Source of the DNA: Prostheceraeus crozeri
Lineage: Eukaryota; Platyhelminthes; Polycladida; Euryleptidae
Reading direction: 5' to 3'
DNA length: 64,000 bases
Assembly: GCA_907163375.1 (NCBI GenBank)
Contig: CAJQUW010011052.1
Coordinates: forward strand, 186,001-250,000
The notes under the pieces were generated by a model that did no database searches, was not told where the DNA came from, and was given only the letters and a program-made list of their open reading frames with translations. The position numbers were made by a program, and so were the translations under genes. How positions within the stretch are numbered: position 1 is the first letter of the stretch; the number at the start of each line of letters is the position of its first letter. Positions 21,811 through 33,560 of the stretch are shown here, piece after piece.

Positions 21811-23130
21811 TTAACCACTAGGAAGGAACAGAGGCATCAGACTGTTCAGTTGATGTGCAGGTTGCATCATTTTATGGAACACTTTCATGGCCAAATCATC
21901 TCTACGAGATTCCAAGTTTGGAAGTAGATCACACGAACATCCTTTGCCGCAGATGATGCGATGACAACGCCTTTGAAGTTTATTCAATTTACAATTGTTT
22001 CGTGTGTTCAATCCAACAAAAACAGGACAGTTTTATTCAATTATACTCATTATTTGTGAAAAGTATATATGGATCAGATCGCGTTTGGTGATACTTTTTA
22101 TCTTCTTCATTTCTTTTAGCATGAATACTCTCCTTGATGCACTTCTCATGACATAGTCTATGTGCATATCCCACTGTAAATTTTCTTGAAAAATTACACC
22201 AAGAAGTCTTAATTCTGTCTCTGAGTAGAACGTTGCTTCAAATGCAGGGGCAGTCTTTTGTCGTCTCCAAATCATAGTCCGCGTCTTCTTCTCATTTAAA
22301 ATGAGGCCGTTGTTGCTACACCACAGTTCTACGTTTTTAGTTTCAATCTTCACCAACGCCTTTAGGTCTTGCTCATCCTTGAATGAACTGATAATCATGA
22401 TATCATCCGCATATTTTACAATTTGAGAACCATAAGATACCGATTTCAGAGTTCCCATGTGACTGGCGAACAGAAGAGGTGATAACTTAGAGCTTTGGGG
22501 TACACCAGATGTAGCTCTTTGAAGTTCGCTTGAAATTTCATTAATTTTAACACGTTGGGACCTGTTTGACAAGAAACTAAAGCACTAGTGTATAATACCT
22601 GTGGGAAGAGCTCCAGCGATAAGTGATCCAACTAGATTGCGGTGATTTATCTTGTCGAAAGCACGACTTAAATCAAAAACAATCACAATGCCTCCGCTAT
22701 AAGAGCTGTCTTCTAAAATTCGAGTCAAATGATCATGCACTGTGATGTTAGTGAGTAGGGTCGATGATGTCGGGCGAAATCTATATTGTTCAATTCCATA
22801 AAGGTCTATGAGGCGATCTTTGACTGAATCTACAACGAATTCCTCCAGAACTTTGAAGGATACAGGGAGTAGAGAAATCGGACGTAGATTGTTGAGATCG
22901 ATGTTTCTTGATTTCGGAATAGGTGCAACATTTGCTATTTTCCAAATTTGCGGAAATTGATGACTCCCAATCGATAAACAAAATAGATGTTTTAACGGCT
23001 CACATAAGACATGTGCAAAATCTCTCAAAAATCGTGGTGGTACTCCATCACTTCCAGGTCACTTTTTAATATCAATGTTCATTAACTTTCTATAGACGTC
23101 AGGAACAGAGATTTAAATATTCCAGTCATC
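21811..23130 (-). pseudogene. Reverse transcriptase of the CR1-like LINE
   Basis: The piece at 23,028-22,585 has IWKIANVAPIPKSRNIDLNN, LRPISLLPVSFKVLEEFV (RT block 1), YRFRPTSSTLLTNITV and VIVFDLSRAFDKINHRNLV with the first catalytic Asp. The next piece (22,572-22,033) has the fingers block SGVPQSSKLSPLLFASHMG, then YADDIMIISSFKDEQDLKAL as the catalytic box, CSNNGLILNEKKTRTMIW and LLGVIFQENLQWDMHIDYV. A shorter piece to 21,811 is the carboxy-terminal 'LQRRCHRII' region. A frameshift near 22,580 and further breaks inactivate it. Confidence 0.85.
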
Positions 23131-23583
23131 ATAGCCCGATGGAACACAAGATGTTATCTCCGACCAATTCGGCTGCGGACCAAATCTTTGAGCCAGTGCT
23201 GTGTTGACAGCGACAGCCGCGAGAGGGGTTTCGAATTCATTAATTAATCTCTATAGAGTCGAATTTCTCTGAGTTGCGGTAGTTTTCATACCTTTCAGTA
23301 TTGACCAAATATCTTTGTTTTTTGCTTTTAGTGACTTTGCCCAATTGTCTTTTGCTTCTTTAATTTCATGCTATAGTTTCTCGTTATAGTGATGGAAGAG
23401 CCTATGATTCTCTTGGCGAAATGCTTGGTGTTTGCGATTCAATAGTAATTTAAGCAGTGGGGTCATCCATGGTTTATCATGGATATTCATTTCGAAATAA
23501 GCATAAGGTATCATTGACATTGCGTTGAAAACGACTTCTTGATAATATTCAGCCTTCTCATCAATACTGGAGTCTAATTTATA

Positions 23584-24600
23584 CTATTCTGTCGAAAATG
23601 CAAGCTGGATTATCCATGAAATATCAGTCATATTGCTTTTCCTGTAATCAAAAACCTTACAAACTCTTGATGGAAGTAAATCAGATTTCTTTGGTTTCAT
23701 GTAAATGCTTGAATGGTCAGCTTTACCAAAGTTTGGCCCGCGTACAGGATCAAAATACCTCTCAAGCGTATTATCATCGACGAAAATTTTGTCCAATATT
23801 GAATTAGCGCGTGTTAACAATTTGTGTTAATCAGTACAAAGTTTCAATTTCATTCGTTGGCAACTGATTAAAGTCCCCCAACAAGATGACATGATTGTCT
23901 GGTAGCTGGTCACCTATGTCGTCAATGTCACTTGTGAGAAAACGTACCACTTCATTAACGTCTTTAACTTTAAGACTTGGGGGAATATACACCACAGTGA
24001 TGACAAGCTTGCATTGGTGAAGATGCAATCTGTATCAGATTATCTGATACATTCAATAGTAGAAGGTGGATAAGTCAATGAGTCTATCTGCTTACAGCTG
24101 AAATCGTTACGAATATAGCAACAAACACCACAACCAGCTCGACCGTCTTGTCTGTCAAAGCGGAAGAATGTATAATTCAATAATTCGATCTGAGCATTGT
24201 CTACATTGCGGTTGAGCCACGTTTCTGTTATGGCAATAAGGCCAGGGCTGATACTTGAGGCATATACAGACAGTTCCTCAATTTTATTTCGAATAGATCG
24301 AACATTAGCAAGCACAACTGACAACTGCTTTTTAACTGCTGAGAACATTTGGGATAAGACATTAATGAAAATTTTGACTTTGTTCTTCTTTTAAACATAT
24401 CATTCCATTCTTTATCATCCAATTTCTCCCATCTTCTTTTTCTTTCAATTGATCGCGGAGTGATTGTTGCCTTTGTCTCTCATGGAATGTGAGGTCAGCA
24501 TTGATGAAGCACTGTCTGAAATTCACAGAATCCCTTAGATATCTTGATTTTCGTAAGAATTTCATCTTTGTGGTTGGGTCTGTAAAAATTACACTTTAAA
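23584..24600 (-). pseudogene. ORF1 end and AP endonuclease of the CR1-like LINE
   Basis: From 24,565 an ORF1-type tail reads MKFLRKSRYLRDSVNFRQCF and INADLTFHERQRQQSLRDQL, similar in layout to the ORF1 at 3.2-3.5 kb. The endonuclease follows: SVVLANVRSIRNKIEELS, GLIAITETWLNRNVD (catalytic Glu block), GCGVCCYIRNDF, then VVYIPPSLKVKDVNEVV and DNHVILLGDFNQLP. The last part reads KADHSSIYMKP, the conserved SDH-type block. Stops and frame changes lie between the pieces. Confidence 0.8.
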
Positions 24601-24889
24601 GTCGGTCTTGGCATAAATTCTTTCCAATGCTTGCAACCTCTTTGATTCTATAATCAGTAATATCAAGTTCGGCTGCTATTTCATTCACATTTATTAATGT
24701 CAATCCCTTCACTCTGATTTTTCTATTATTGATGGATTCGGTGTTTTATGTACTTTAATAGATTGCTACCGCGAAATGGCACAAATACAGGCATATGTCA
24801 TTATCTTGAATTTGTGGAAACATTTATGCCACAGGGCATATGGTACAATTATATGAAGCTCAGATGGTACTTACGGGTTTTCACTCCAC

Positions 24890-25450
24890 CCCCTCACTTT
24901 TTCAAACTTGTGCAAAATCCGTAGAAATGAATCATTCGTGTACAAAACTTTAGGTGCGCGTCAGTGAGCATATTTGTTACCCACATGCAAAAATTTACGC
25001 AAATCGAACAAGTACTTTTATAATCAGGGGCGATAACTTGAAGTGCAGCGATGTCTGCTGCTTGATCTAACTTCTTCTGACTTCATCGTCTGAGCAGAAA
25101 GCACTTGATGTCAACAAAGTAATTTCTCGACAACTCGTGAAGTGATGATGACCAGGCCACATCCCTTCTACAAAAATTTTTAACTTAAGAAAGGTGTTGC
25201 AAGGTAGTGGTCGTGGGAAGATTTCAAATAGCAGTGGATGAGACGAAGAAGGAAAGAGAACAATGCTCGCACGAGTAACAATGCGTCGAACAGACGAAGT
25301 CAAATCAAGCTGTTGACATCGCTACACCACGTTATCGTCTCTAATGCAAAAACTATTTGTCTGATCGGCATAAACTTTGTGGGTAGAAAATATGCATCAG
25401 TACGTCTACCTGAAGTTTGATGACAATAGATTTTGCAAATTTTAGACAAA
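24890..25450. mobile_element. Fold-back MITE, copy 2
   Basis: This is clearly related to 14,748-15,330 along its whole length. Shared blocks include GCAGAAAGCACTTGATGTCAAC, GAAGTGATGATGACCAGGCC, CAAGGTAGTGG and ACATCGCTACACC. The inverted ends are more diverged than in copy 1. It has no coding capacity. Confidence 0.75.
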
Positions 25451-25489
25451 TTTGAATATGTGTGGGGGAGGTAACCCATAAGTAGCGCT

Positions 25490-26008
25490 CAGAGCATGTA
25501 CCGCTCTGACGCATCATAATGCTCACTGATTTCTTATCTATATTATTCTGTCTTTTACACTTACCAAATGCTTCATCAGAAAATTTTATGCAATGCTCTC
25601 CTATTCGAGTTTTACTCTAATCTATCATTCAGTCTAGTGGCATGGAGTGAGTGAAAGAAGTTGAAATCAAATTAGACGTTAAGTGTATACCTCTGCTAAG
25701 ACACTTCTAATAATTTTTCTTTCCATGCTCAAGTAGTCATCTTCAGACAAGTTTGCAGAAAGAAAAAATGATTAATAAATGGAGCTTTCCTTTCATGTTA
25801 AGTGTATTTCTGTCCACTCGCACTTAACATTGATCTCTTGTATGAAGGAGAATGTGAGAATATGGGTCCGCAATGTAGACATGTCATCGTCATGTAACTG
25901 TCAAAAGCAGAAATAAGACTTGAGTCGAACTGCTATAGCTTGAAAACCTCGATGAATCGGTCCCGATTGACAAATTGGTGCAGTCACGAGCTTCCTAACC
26001 CTTGCACC
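25490..26008. other. No gene recognised
   Basis: No supported gene or repeat. Confidence 0.45.
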
Positions 26009-26012
26009 TTAA

Positions 26013-26900
26013 CCCTCAGAGACCTGAGCTTTTTCACAGTGGAACCCTTTAACAAATTCCTTGTTTACCTGCTTAAATCGATGTTTGCGTGTAGCATGTC
26101 GATATAGCTAATCCTTTTGAATGTCTTTCAGCCTTCTCAGTAAACACATGCGAAAATTTGGTGTTTTTGTTATTCAACGACATCTAGCACAGTATCAGTT
26201 GTACTGAGGGTCAGTCGATTTTACGATGTTTGATGTCGCCATGTAACCTCAGAAAGTTGATTTTAATGAAATTGATTTATTCCATGCAGCATAACCCCTA
26301 CATTTAGCCATTTTTCAAATTTATCCGTGCCAATCGGAAAAAGGCCGAAAATGAGCTACAATTGCTGACTTTTAACACCCTGAAAACAGCTGTGGAGATC
26401 TCAAACTCATCAATTACTGCTGTGAAAACTTTGCCAACAGTCAGTTTTTAGTGTTGAACTGTGAATATAATGATAGCTTTCATTTTGAACATTGATTTAT
26501 GCGGATTTGTTCATGTAGGCTAACTAGTCATGCACGATCATGTGCGAAAAAATATTTTACATTTTGCGACCTTCTAGCATAACGCACATGCACGAGCATG
26601 ATGTAATTTCAGCCATTATGCACAAATGTGGACATGCACCAATCTTTTTTCATCTGATAGTAAAAATTTTGTTTTGGGAATTTCTACATCCTCTGAGACC
26701 TGAGGGGGGTCCAGTGGACCCCCTCGGCCTATCTACCATACTTCTACTTATCCAATTGAAATGAAATAGCACATGCAAATTCACTGTCAAAAATGATGAT
26801 TTTTCATGGCAATGAGCGGTTGATATATCCTCAGCACAAAAAGTGAAATAGAAAAATATGGCTCGGGGGGTCCACTGGACCCCCCTCAGGTCTCTGAGGG
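26013..26900. mobile_element. piggyBac-type non-autonomous element, TTAA-flanked
   Basis: The 888-bp element is bounded by TTAA on each side (26009-26012 and 26901-26904). Its ends are inverted: CCCTCAGAGACCTGAG at the left, CTCAGGTCTCTGAGGG at the right. TTAA duplication and ends beginning with CCC are hallmarks of piggyBac transposons. Inside, a further copy of the end motif with GGTCCAGTGGACCCCCTC lies near 26,690-26,730, and a similar palindromic GTCCACTGGAC stands near the right end. There is no transposase frame, so it would depend on a piggyBac enzyme elsewhere. Confidence 0.85.
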
Positions 26901-27257
26901 TTAAAGCTGTTGATGATATGTTGGAATCACTAAAGCAGCATTGTGTCTCTACAATGCAAAATTGTGTACCTTCGCAAATTAAGAAGCAGATATGCTAAAA
27001 ATCCAGGGACGGTACATCGGTGCCGATGCAATTTTAAACGCTGTCATGAACACACAGCGTAAGCTTTCAGCTAAACAATTACATATCTGTGAAGTTAGCA
27101 TGCATGGTATCTATCCGCCTATTATGTCTATTGTCAATGAATTAAATATTCCACTTAATTTCACACGTGGATGGGGTTAAAACAGTTTTTGCAGATAAAC
27201 TTTAAATGATTATGATTTTTTAGTAGACCATAATTGCGATATTTTTATTGTCATTAT

Positions 27258-27760
27258 ACTAGGTAGAGTGACAACTCAGTGTTACTTAACCTCTTAAGCC
27301 CCGATGACGAGCATTGAGCTCAGCATGAAATAATTGCCTCTACTGACAAGTTTCCTTAAATTCTGCATGCCTCTTACTGACAATAACGAGCACTGCTCGT
27401 TATTGTGCAGTTGCTATCGCGGATGTGTAGGAAATAGAAACCGGGGCTTAACAGGTTAAATCAGCAATTTGAATGCAATTTCGATTTTGTCAAATGAACT
27501 CTTGTTGCTATGTAGTGGCACATATAGGCTAAGATTTGCAGTCTTTTGCTGTTTTGGAGATATTGACCCGGAATTGACTAATTGCAAAGCAATACTGGAG
27601 AATGAAAATTGATTTGCAAAGCCTTTGAACCACTGATTACTTTGGAGTGGAAATTTTTTTAATTGACCTCGATGGAAGTGGCTATAACAATACTCAGCCA
27701 TATTGATATGCATATAGGCTACTTTCTTCGCCTATATGAAAAAAATCAATCTTGATCTCG
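27258..27760 (-). repeat. Dispersed repeat family R, copy 3 (interrupted)
   Basis: The reverse orientation of family R starts with GGTAGAGTGACAACTCAGTG and continues, after the MITE at 27,290-27,455, with AATGCAATTTCGATTTTGTC and the rest of the family's end region. Removing the MITE restores a continuous match to copy 5. Confidence 0.7.
27290..27455. mobile_element. Small piggyBac-type MITE inside repeat R
   Basis: The 166-bp element is flanked by TTAA (27286-27289 and 27456-27459). Its ends are inverted: CCTCTTAAGCCCCG and CGGGGCTTAACAGG. An inner palindrome, CGAGCACTGCTCG, is present. It interrupts a family R copy at a TTAA that the uninterrupted copy also has, giving a natural empty-site comparison. 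Confidence 0.85.
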
Positions 27761-28469
27761 TATCTCAATCTTCAATATTAAAATTAATTAATGAAGTCAG
27801 GAAATCCGCTTGAATCTTTTCTTATTTGTTTGATACCCTATCTGAGTGTTGCTTCCTTGCGTCATGGCCTACTTTTAGCAAGAGTTCTTGCTTCAGCATG
27901 TGTAATATCATTCACTGTTCCTGTAAACCACATGTAGTGGGACAAAGATTCCAGACGAAAGACAGTGTGAAAAGCATGTCTTCTGGCCCTTGTAACATAC
28001 AAACCTGCGTACCTAAAAATGGGCCTTTTACTATTCTGCTGTAACTAAGTTAATGTGAAGTACTATCGGACTCGATCAACAAGACTGACCGAGTCTGAAG
28101 CCGTTGATCTGAGCAACATGTAGTACACATGATAACTATCAAGTACGTAGTCACGTACTATGACTGATGAAAAGACTAACTCATATTCAGCAACCGACTT
28201 TCAATGACAATCCAGCATCTCAAACATATTGCCATGTCAAATTCAAGTCGTGGCGAACGGGAAGAGGCTACAAATAAAAAAGAAAATAGTTGACATAATT
28301 TTGGCTATGCTACGTGGACCGATTCGAATTTTCTCTAATCGCAATTTCGAATCGAATCGAATTTCGAATCACCAGTCGATTAGAGAAGCGAATCAAATCT
28401 CGAAGCTTCGCAGGCCCCTAAAATTTTTGCAACTTATTCCTGTGCTTATATATTATCGATTTGGAGCCT
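27761..28469. other. No gene recognised
   Basis: A low-complexity stretch rich in AATCGAAT-type words lies near 28,330-28,400. No gene is supported. Confidence 0.45.
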
Positions 28470-28656
28470 CTGTATAAAATTGAGCTGATCGTCAAGGAAA
28501 TTTCATGCACCAAATCATAATGCAAGTCTTCATGGGAAATCTGAGATCTTATGCTTTTTGGGTGATATTTCGAGTTTTAAATTCAATTTTTATATGCATA
28601 ATCTTCACTAAATTTATGGTTTATTTCTGTCTTTAATCTGAATAGTAATGTGGACC
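28470..28656 (+). repeat. Dispersed repeat family R, copy 4 (left piece)
   Basis: It matches the middle of R copy 1, including CTTCATGGGAAATCTGAGATC and GAATAGTAATGTGGACC, and stops abruptly at the insertion at 28,657. It continues after that insertion at 29,759. Confidence 0.65.
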
Positions 28657-29758
28657 AGGTTTGGAATCGGGTCAACAGTCGACTTGGTTTAATTTAATCA
28701 ACCGGCCGATCGGTCTTCAAAACTTACGGCCAGGGATGGACCGGCGGTCGTTCAATCAATCGGCAGCAATTATTAAGATTGATCGACCAGACAAGAATCG
28801 TAATGTACTGTATACACAATTTATCTATGGCTTACTTAACTTCTAAACTTATTTAAAATTTCCTCGATAGATGATCCGCGGCAAAATTTTAAGATCGACA
28901 CTAAGATTGTTTAAAAAATGTCATCAATACCCAAATGTTTCGCGATCTCGTCTGCTAATATGCTTTCGCATCTCAAAATTCATGTCTGATGAAACTATGT
29001 TGACTTATACGAATTAAAAGTTGTAAGGCACTAGGCCTACTACTTTATTTAAATTGAAATTATTCATGTGTAGACGAAAGAGCATCCGTATCATAAAGAA
29101 ATAAGCATCCTCATTTAATGCAGGACAAAATACTATACGTTGGCCCATTAAGACTGATCCAAACCCTTGCTAATTAAGTGATACTCCACTGACACAGAAA
29201 TTAAAATTAGCGCAATAACAACTTTTTCTATAAAATTACATGAGAAAAAGACGTAGTTTACGGTCAATCGCATACATGCATGGTTAATCTGTTTACCGCA
29301 ATCCATTTTCATTGCTTCTTTTAGAACGATCAACATCTCAATATGCATGATTCCCTCATTAGAGAAACGCATGTGAGATAACACCCTCGTCGTTAGATAA
29401 ACAGTTTGGATTAGATACCCTGACAACTTATTTTATTACATACATTTATATTATTTCTATTTTAATAAACAATGCATAAAACCAATTTTGTTCTAACAGA
29501 CAACCAATTATTCAAATGAGTAGATTCAACAAATAGATAGAGCATAACCCCTTTGGAAAAATATTGAAAAATTTATTGAGATCACAAATTTCAAAAAGGT
29601 CAACCAAGGACCTTCAAATTACAAACCGAAGAATCGAATCTGTTTGGATGACAAAATGTAAATTAATAAAAGACGATTATAACCATCCGGTTGGGTTGAC
29701 TTCGTCTTGTCGGTTACCGGTTACCAGTTGGGTCAGAAAATTCCTGACCGGTTCCAAC
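28657..29758. mobile_element. Possible hAT-like non-autonomous element, 8-bp duplication
   Basis: About 1.1 kb interrupts repeat R between two copies of TGTGGACC (28649-28656 and 29759-29766). The ends are imperfectly inverted: AGGTTTGGAATCGGGTCA at the left, and GTTGGAACCGGTCAGGA read in from the right. An 8-bp duplication suits hAT elements. I see no transposase frame. GGTT/AACC-rich words near both ends (GGTTACCGGTTACCAGTTGG) look like subterminal repeats. Confidence 0.55.
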
Positions 29759-29990
29759 TGTGGACCCATTCACATCTTTCTAAGAAAATTATGATCATTG
29801 TATTTGAAGATAGTATATTGGGTAGAGTGGCAACTCAGTATTAATTAAATCCCCAATGTACATGCACTTTCGATTTTATTAAATGAACTCGAGTTGCTGG
29901 ACCCAGCAATTGCATGCAAATTTGAGAGTCCAAATGTGAGATAGGCAAATTTTTGCAGTTTTGAAGAAATTACCACGGAATTGGCAAAAT
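29759..29990. repeat. Dispersed repeat family R, copy 4 right piece joined to copy 5
   Basis: GTGGACCCATTCACATCTTTC resumes copy 4 on the plus strand. After about 60 bp it meets a reverse-oriented R end, GGTAGAGTGGCAACTCAGTAT, then TAATTAAATCCCCAATGTAC. The two orientations meet, either as a rearrangement or as part of a larger inverted element. Confidence 0.6.
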
Positions 29991-30454
29991 TATGATATCA
30001 ATTCCATACTCTATGACAATAATAATCATAATTAGAACTTTAAAAGATTTAAATGGATCCACAGAATTACTCAGATTCAGATAAGAAGTGAAACATGAAT
30101 TTGGTGAATCATAAAAGCATATGCATTTGAAAATTGAATGAATCTACATAAGCATAGTTGAATTCTAACTGCATGGAGTATTATCATTCCAACCATTTAT
30201 AACTCAATTTTGCAGTGATTTTCATTGACCGTAGTTAGTTAATATTTTGGACAAGGGTCTTAATTTTACAGATCCATTTAGCCGGGTGAAAAAAGCTAGC
30301 AATGTTTGTTGCAGAAAATATGTTTATGGATGTGCGCTTATCACTAATGCAGTTAATGAACTTCCTTAATCAGCTTAATTTCCGTTTTATTAAGATACTT
30401 GTCAGTAAATTGTCATTCTTTTGATGTCTAATAAGCCTCACATATACTTATATA
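29991..30454. other. Diverged repeat-like sequence, no gene
   Basis: Parts resemble family R (AATTTGGTGAATCATAAAAGC), too weakly for boundaries. No gene is supported. Confidence 0.4.
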
Positions 30455-30640
30455 TTAAAGTCTGAGGTACCAAATCGCTAGTTTATAAACGCAAGGATAA
30501 CTTTGGGAAAATTTAGCTTTTTAAAATTGATCAAACATTTTTTTTTCAGCAGGAACGCAATCTCCGCAAAAATCTGAATCTTTTGATATTAAAATTTTCA
30601 CTATATACTGACATTTTTTGAGTCGACACTATGCCTACGG
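30455..30640 (+). repeat. Dispersed block B, copy 1
   Basis: A block of about 185 bp recurs at 32,985, 42,178 and (inverted) 42,990. Its features are TCGCTAGTTTATAAACGC, AGGAACGCAATCTCCGCAAA, CTGAATCTTTTGAT and an end with ACATTTTTTGAGTCGACACT. It usually stands near a family R copy, so B and R may be parts of one larger element. The early TATAAA-like word could be a promoter. Confidence 0.65.
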
Positions 30641-30689
30641 TATATTTACTGTATGATTTTACTCTTTCAATGAAAGGTAGTCTATGAAA

Positions 30690-31025
30690 CGATCGCGCTT
30701 AAGAAACTACTCATTAAAAAGGCTGAGCATTAAAGTAATATGCCTGGCCTACCAATTCGAATTGCTAGTTTAACAAGCATCACCTCTTTAAGGTTGTCAA
30801 GACGCGGAGAATTTGTAAAATGCTATTATTCCTGCTGATTTGTTATCATGATCAGTCAATTCCATGGTCATTTCTTCAAAACTGCAAAAAATCGCATTTC
30901 GCACCTTTGGTATTGGGTCTCAACTCGACTTCATCTGATAAAATCGGAACTGCATATATGTAAATTCGGGATTTAATTAATACTGAGTTGCTTTTCTACC
31001 TAATATACTTACTCTATGAGGTAGA
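30690..31025 (+). repeat. Dispersed repeat family R, copy 6
   Basis: It matches the second half of R copy 1: AATTCGAATTGCTAGTTTAA, GATCAGTCAATTCCATGG, then GGGATTTAATTAATACTGAG and ACTTACTCTATGAGG. Confidence 0.65.
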
Positions 31026-31899
31026 GTTGGTTATATGAAACTATATTTGTTTTTTCCTTCGTTGATTAATTTAAGCTTATAGGCCAATCCCGGAGCGGTG
31101 AAAAAGTCTTTCAGTGCAAGGTGTTGTGCAGCACAATTGCCCACTCCTGCATTTCCTCTAGAGGTGGCAAGGAATTCTTTTTAGTTTTGTTTTTTTTTAC
31201 ATTTTTCTGACCATTCTTACGAGACTGAAATGTTTTCTCAATATCAATGTATTGATAGATGTGTAATGAAGATATTCGTTATTTTTTCCAAGTTTGATGG
31301 ACGGGCAATTTCGCTGCACAACACTGTATAAACATAAAACTTCAGCTCAGCAAGTCAATTTCATAAAGAACCCTTGCCAAGACGGAGGGAAATCCTTTTC
31401 ATTGAAGTTTCAGGAACATTTGTACACAACATTATACTTTTTGTCGACATTTCTCCACACCTCGATCCAAACATTATTCGCGACATCTCAGGGCCAATTA
31501 TAGCGTCCGAAATAAATGCCCTTTTTTAAAATATTCCGCCCCACAAAAATATGACGCAAAAATCATTTTAAATTCGAGTTTTTTGTGTTCAGTGTGAATG
31601 TGGGTTGGAAGAGGTTGGTATTCCCTAATTCTCTAGTTCACCCAAACAACTTTATATTTTGTATACACTGTCCCCGCAAATATTTTTTGCCATCATTGAC
31701 GTAAAGGCTTAATAAATTCCCGCAAATATGACGATAAGTTAGTAATCCTGACGCCATAATTCTTTATATATCAAATTCTCTCTGTCAATGCTGTCAATTG
31801 TCTGGTTTTTCGCATTTTGGCGCACACTTGCCTATACATATGCTATTTATTAATCAGCATATTGCAGTTGCATGTAGACTCTCAAAAAGAATTATCTAT
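31026..31899. other. No gene recognised
   Basis: AT-rich; I found no domain or clear repeat. Confidence 0.45.
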
Positions 31900-32490
31900 A
31901 AAATCAATTAATGTCTGGAAATGTCCGCACCTCGGAGAGTCTCCAACGTTGGGCCACCAAAGTTCGGCTTCTTGCAGATGCGGCATTAATTACAGACTAT
32001 CCGTCACATCATCGAGGACTGCCCCTCTTCAAAGCCCGAATGGGTTCGCCGGTCTTCGTTGTCCGGATAATGATAGTCGCCAGTAGTGATTCTTCCCCTT
32101 CAGAACTCTAATCCCATTTGCCTCATAATCGTCTAATTTGTGATTTTCTTTTTGTGCTGAAGGTTGTAATAATGGTTCAATAAACGGTTATATGACTGAA
32201 AATGATGATCATGGTTGTTAGAATAATATTTTGGAGTAATGGGCCTAAATCTTCCCATGTAAAGAAATAATGATTTAAATACAGCGTTGAGTTGATCTGT
32301 TTATCGATTTTGATGATTTAATATTTGGGTATGGGAGTATTAGTAGATTTGGCGTCAAAAATTGACCCAATGTCCCAACAAACAATTCAATGTAGCACTA
32401 ATTTTCATTTGTTGCGTGCATTCCAGTATAATAAAAAAAGTCTAATCTCGAATGGTCGTTTTCAATCTCATCAATAAACACATTATTATT
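31900..32490 (+). pseudogene. LINE 3' end with Cys-His motif and (ATT)n tail
   Basis: One frame reads SASCRCGINYR; shifting frame gives QTIRHIIEDCPSS, and shifting back gives GFAGLRCPDNDSRQ. This CxCG...HIIEDCP pattern is the Cys-His segment at the end of ORF2 in many LINEs. A non-coding part follows and ends near 32,490 in CAATAAACACATTATTATTA, a typical LINE 3' end with a short-repeat tail. Only the last few hundred bases of the element remain, with at least two frameshifts. Confidence 0.7.
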
Positions 32491-32984
32491 ATTATTATCT
32501 CGAACGGCCAAAAAATGGTCGAGATCTCGAGATTCGAATTGACTAGCTTGATCATGGCACAGATTATTTGACAGTGAAGGGCCAAAATATCACAATTAAG
32601 GATACTGATCATGTCATATTTAACTATAATACACGTAGAAGGTCCACAGTCATATTTATATCATACCTTTACCATGAGAAAATTGAATTTGAAATTGAAA
32701 TTTTACAGAGCATTCTTCTACCCACTTTAATCAGTTTAAACAGTTTATCAGTTTTAACCACTTTAATCACTCTAAACACAATGATTTTTGCTGTCTACAA
32801 TAAGCTTGCAATTTTACTATAATACTATAAGCCTACAATTTTTACGCATAGGGAAATAATTTACAATACCGCTTTGAAATTTCCGTGAAAATTAACTTGT
32901 GGTAATTTCCTTTTAATTAAGCTTATTGTTAGAAGTCTTCATTCTATTTGATGTCTATAAGTTTCACTCTATTCATTAGAATAT
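32491..32984. other. No gene recognised
   Basis: Contains a short CTCGAGATCTCGA-like palindromic word near 32,525 and otherwise nothing I can support. Confidence 0.4.
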
Positions 32985-33170
32985 AGTGCCAAATCGATAG
33001 AATATATAAACACAGGAACAATTTGCATAAGTTCACCTTTACAAAAGTTGATAAGATTTTTTATACCTCAGGAACATAATCCCCGAAAAAAGCTGAATCG
33101 CTTGATATAAATTATACATTTCACTGCTTGCTCGCATTTTTTTTGGGTCGGCACTGTAATTTGCTCCACT
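32985..33170 (+). repeat. Dispersed block B, copy 2
   Basis: It aligns with 30,455-30,640: AATCGATAGAATATATAAAC, CTCAGGAACATAATCCCCG, GCTGAATCGCTTGAT and an end in a GGGTCGGCACT-type word. Confidence 0.65.
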
Positions 33171-33269
33171 AACTAATTGTCATTATTTTTCAGTGTCGTA
33201 CATCAATCGTTGTATCAAGAGAGAAAATATGCAAATGCTTCTCTGGACTCAAAGACGTAATTTGTACCC

Positions 33270-33560
33270 ACTTCGTAGAGTAAGTAACAACTCCGCAATA
33301 ATTACATTGCCAATGTAGAAGCAGTATCAATTTTTTAAATGAGCTAATTTTGATACCTATTGTACTTTTTAGTACATGTACACTGCATGTGAAATGTGCA
33401 TGAATTTTTTGCTGTTGTGGAGAAAACCAAAAGGAATTGACTACCCTGAGCAAGACAGAACAAGGAACAATATTTTACAAGTCCATCGAGTCACTGATTA
33501 GTTTAGAAAGGTATTATTTTCATTGATTTTGATACTTAGTTTGGTTAGAAGTGATTGCAT
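33270..33560 (-). repeat. Dispersed repeat family R, copy 7
   Basis: Reverse orientation, starting with CGTAGAGTAAGTAACAACTC and ATTACATTGCCAATGTAG. It is more diverged than the other copies. Confidence 0.5.

Larger units (their letters stand above)
21775..24770 (-). mobile_element. CR1-like LINE remnant
   Basis: Read on the minus strand, the parts are in the expected order: end of ORF1 (about 24,600-24,360), endonuclease (24,348-23,584), linker, RT (23,130-22,033) and the end of ORF2 with CHRIICGKGCSCD and FHKMMQPAHQL (about 22,011-21,811). The copy is broken by several frameshifts. The open pieces, 180 residues for the YADD part, are longer than in the LINE at 2.8-10.9 kb, so this is probably a younger copy. 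Confidence 0.85.
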
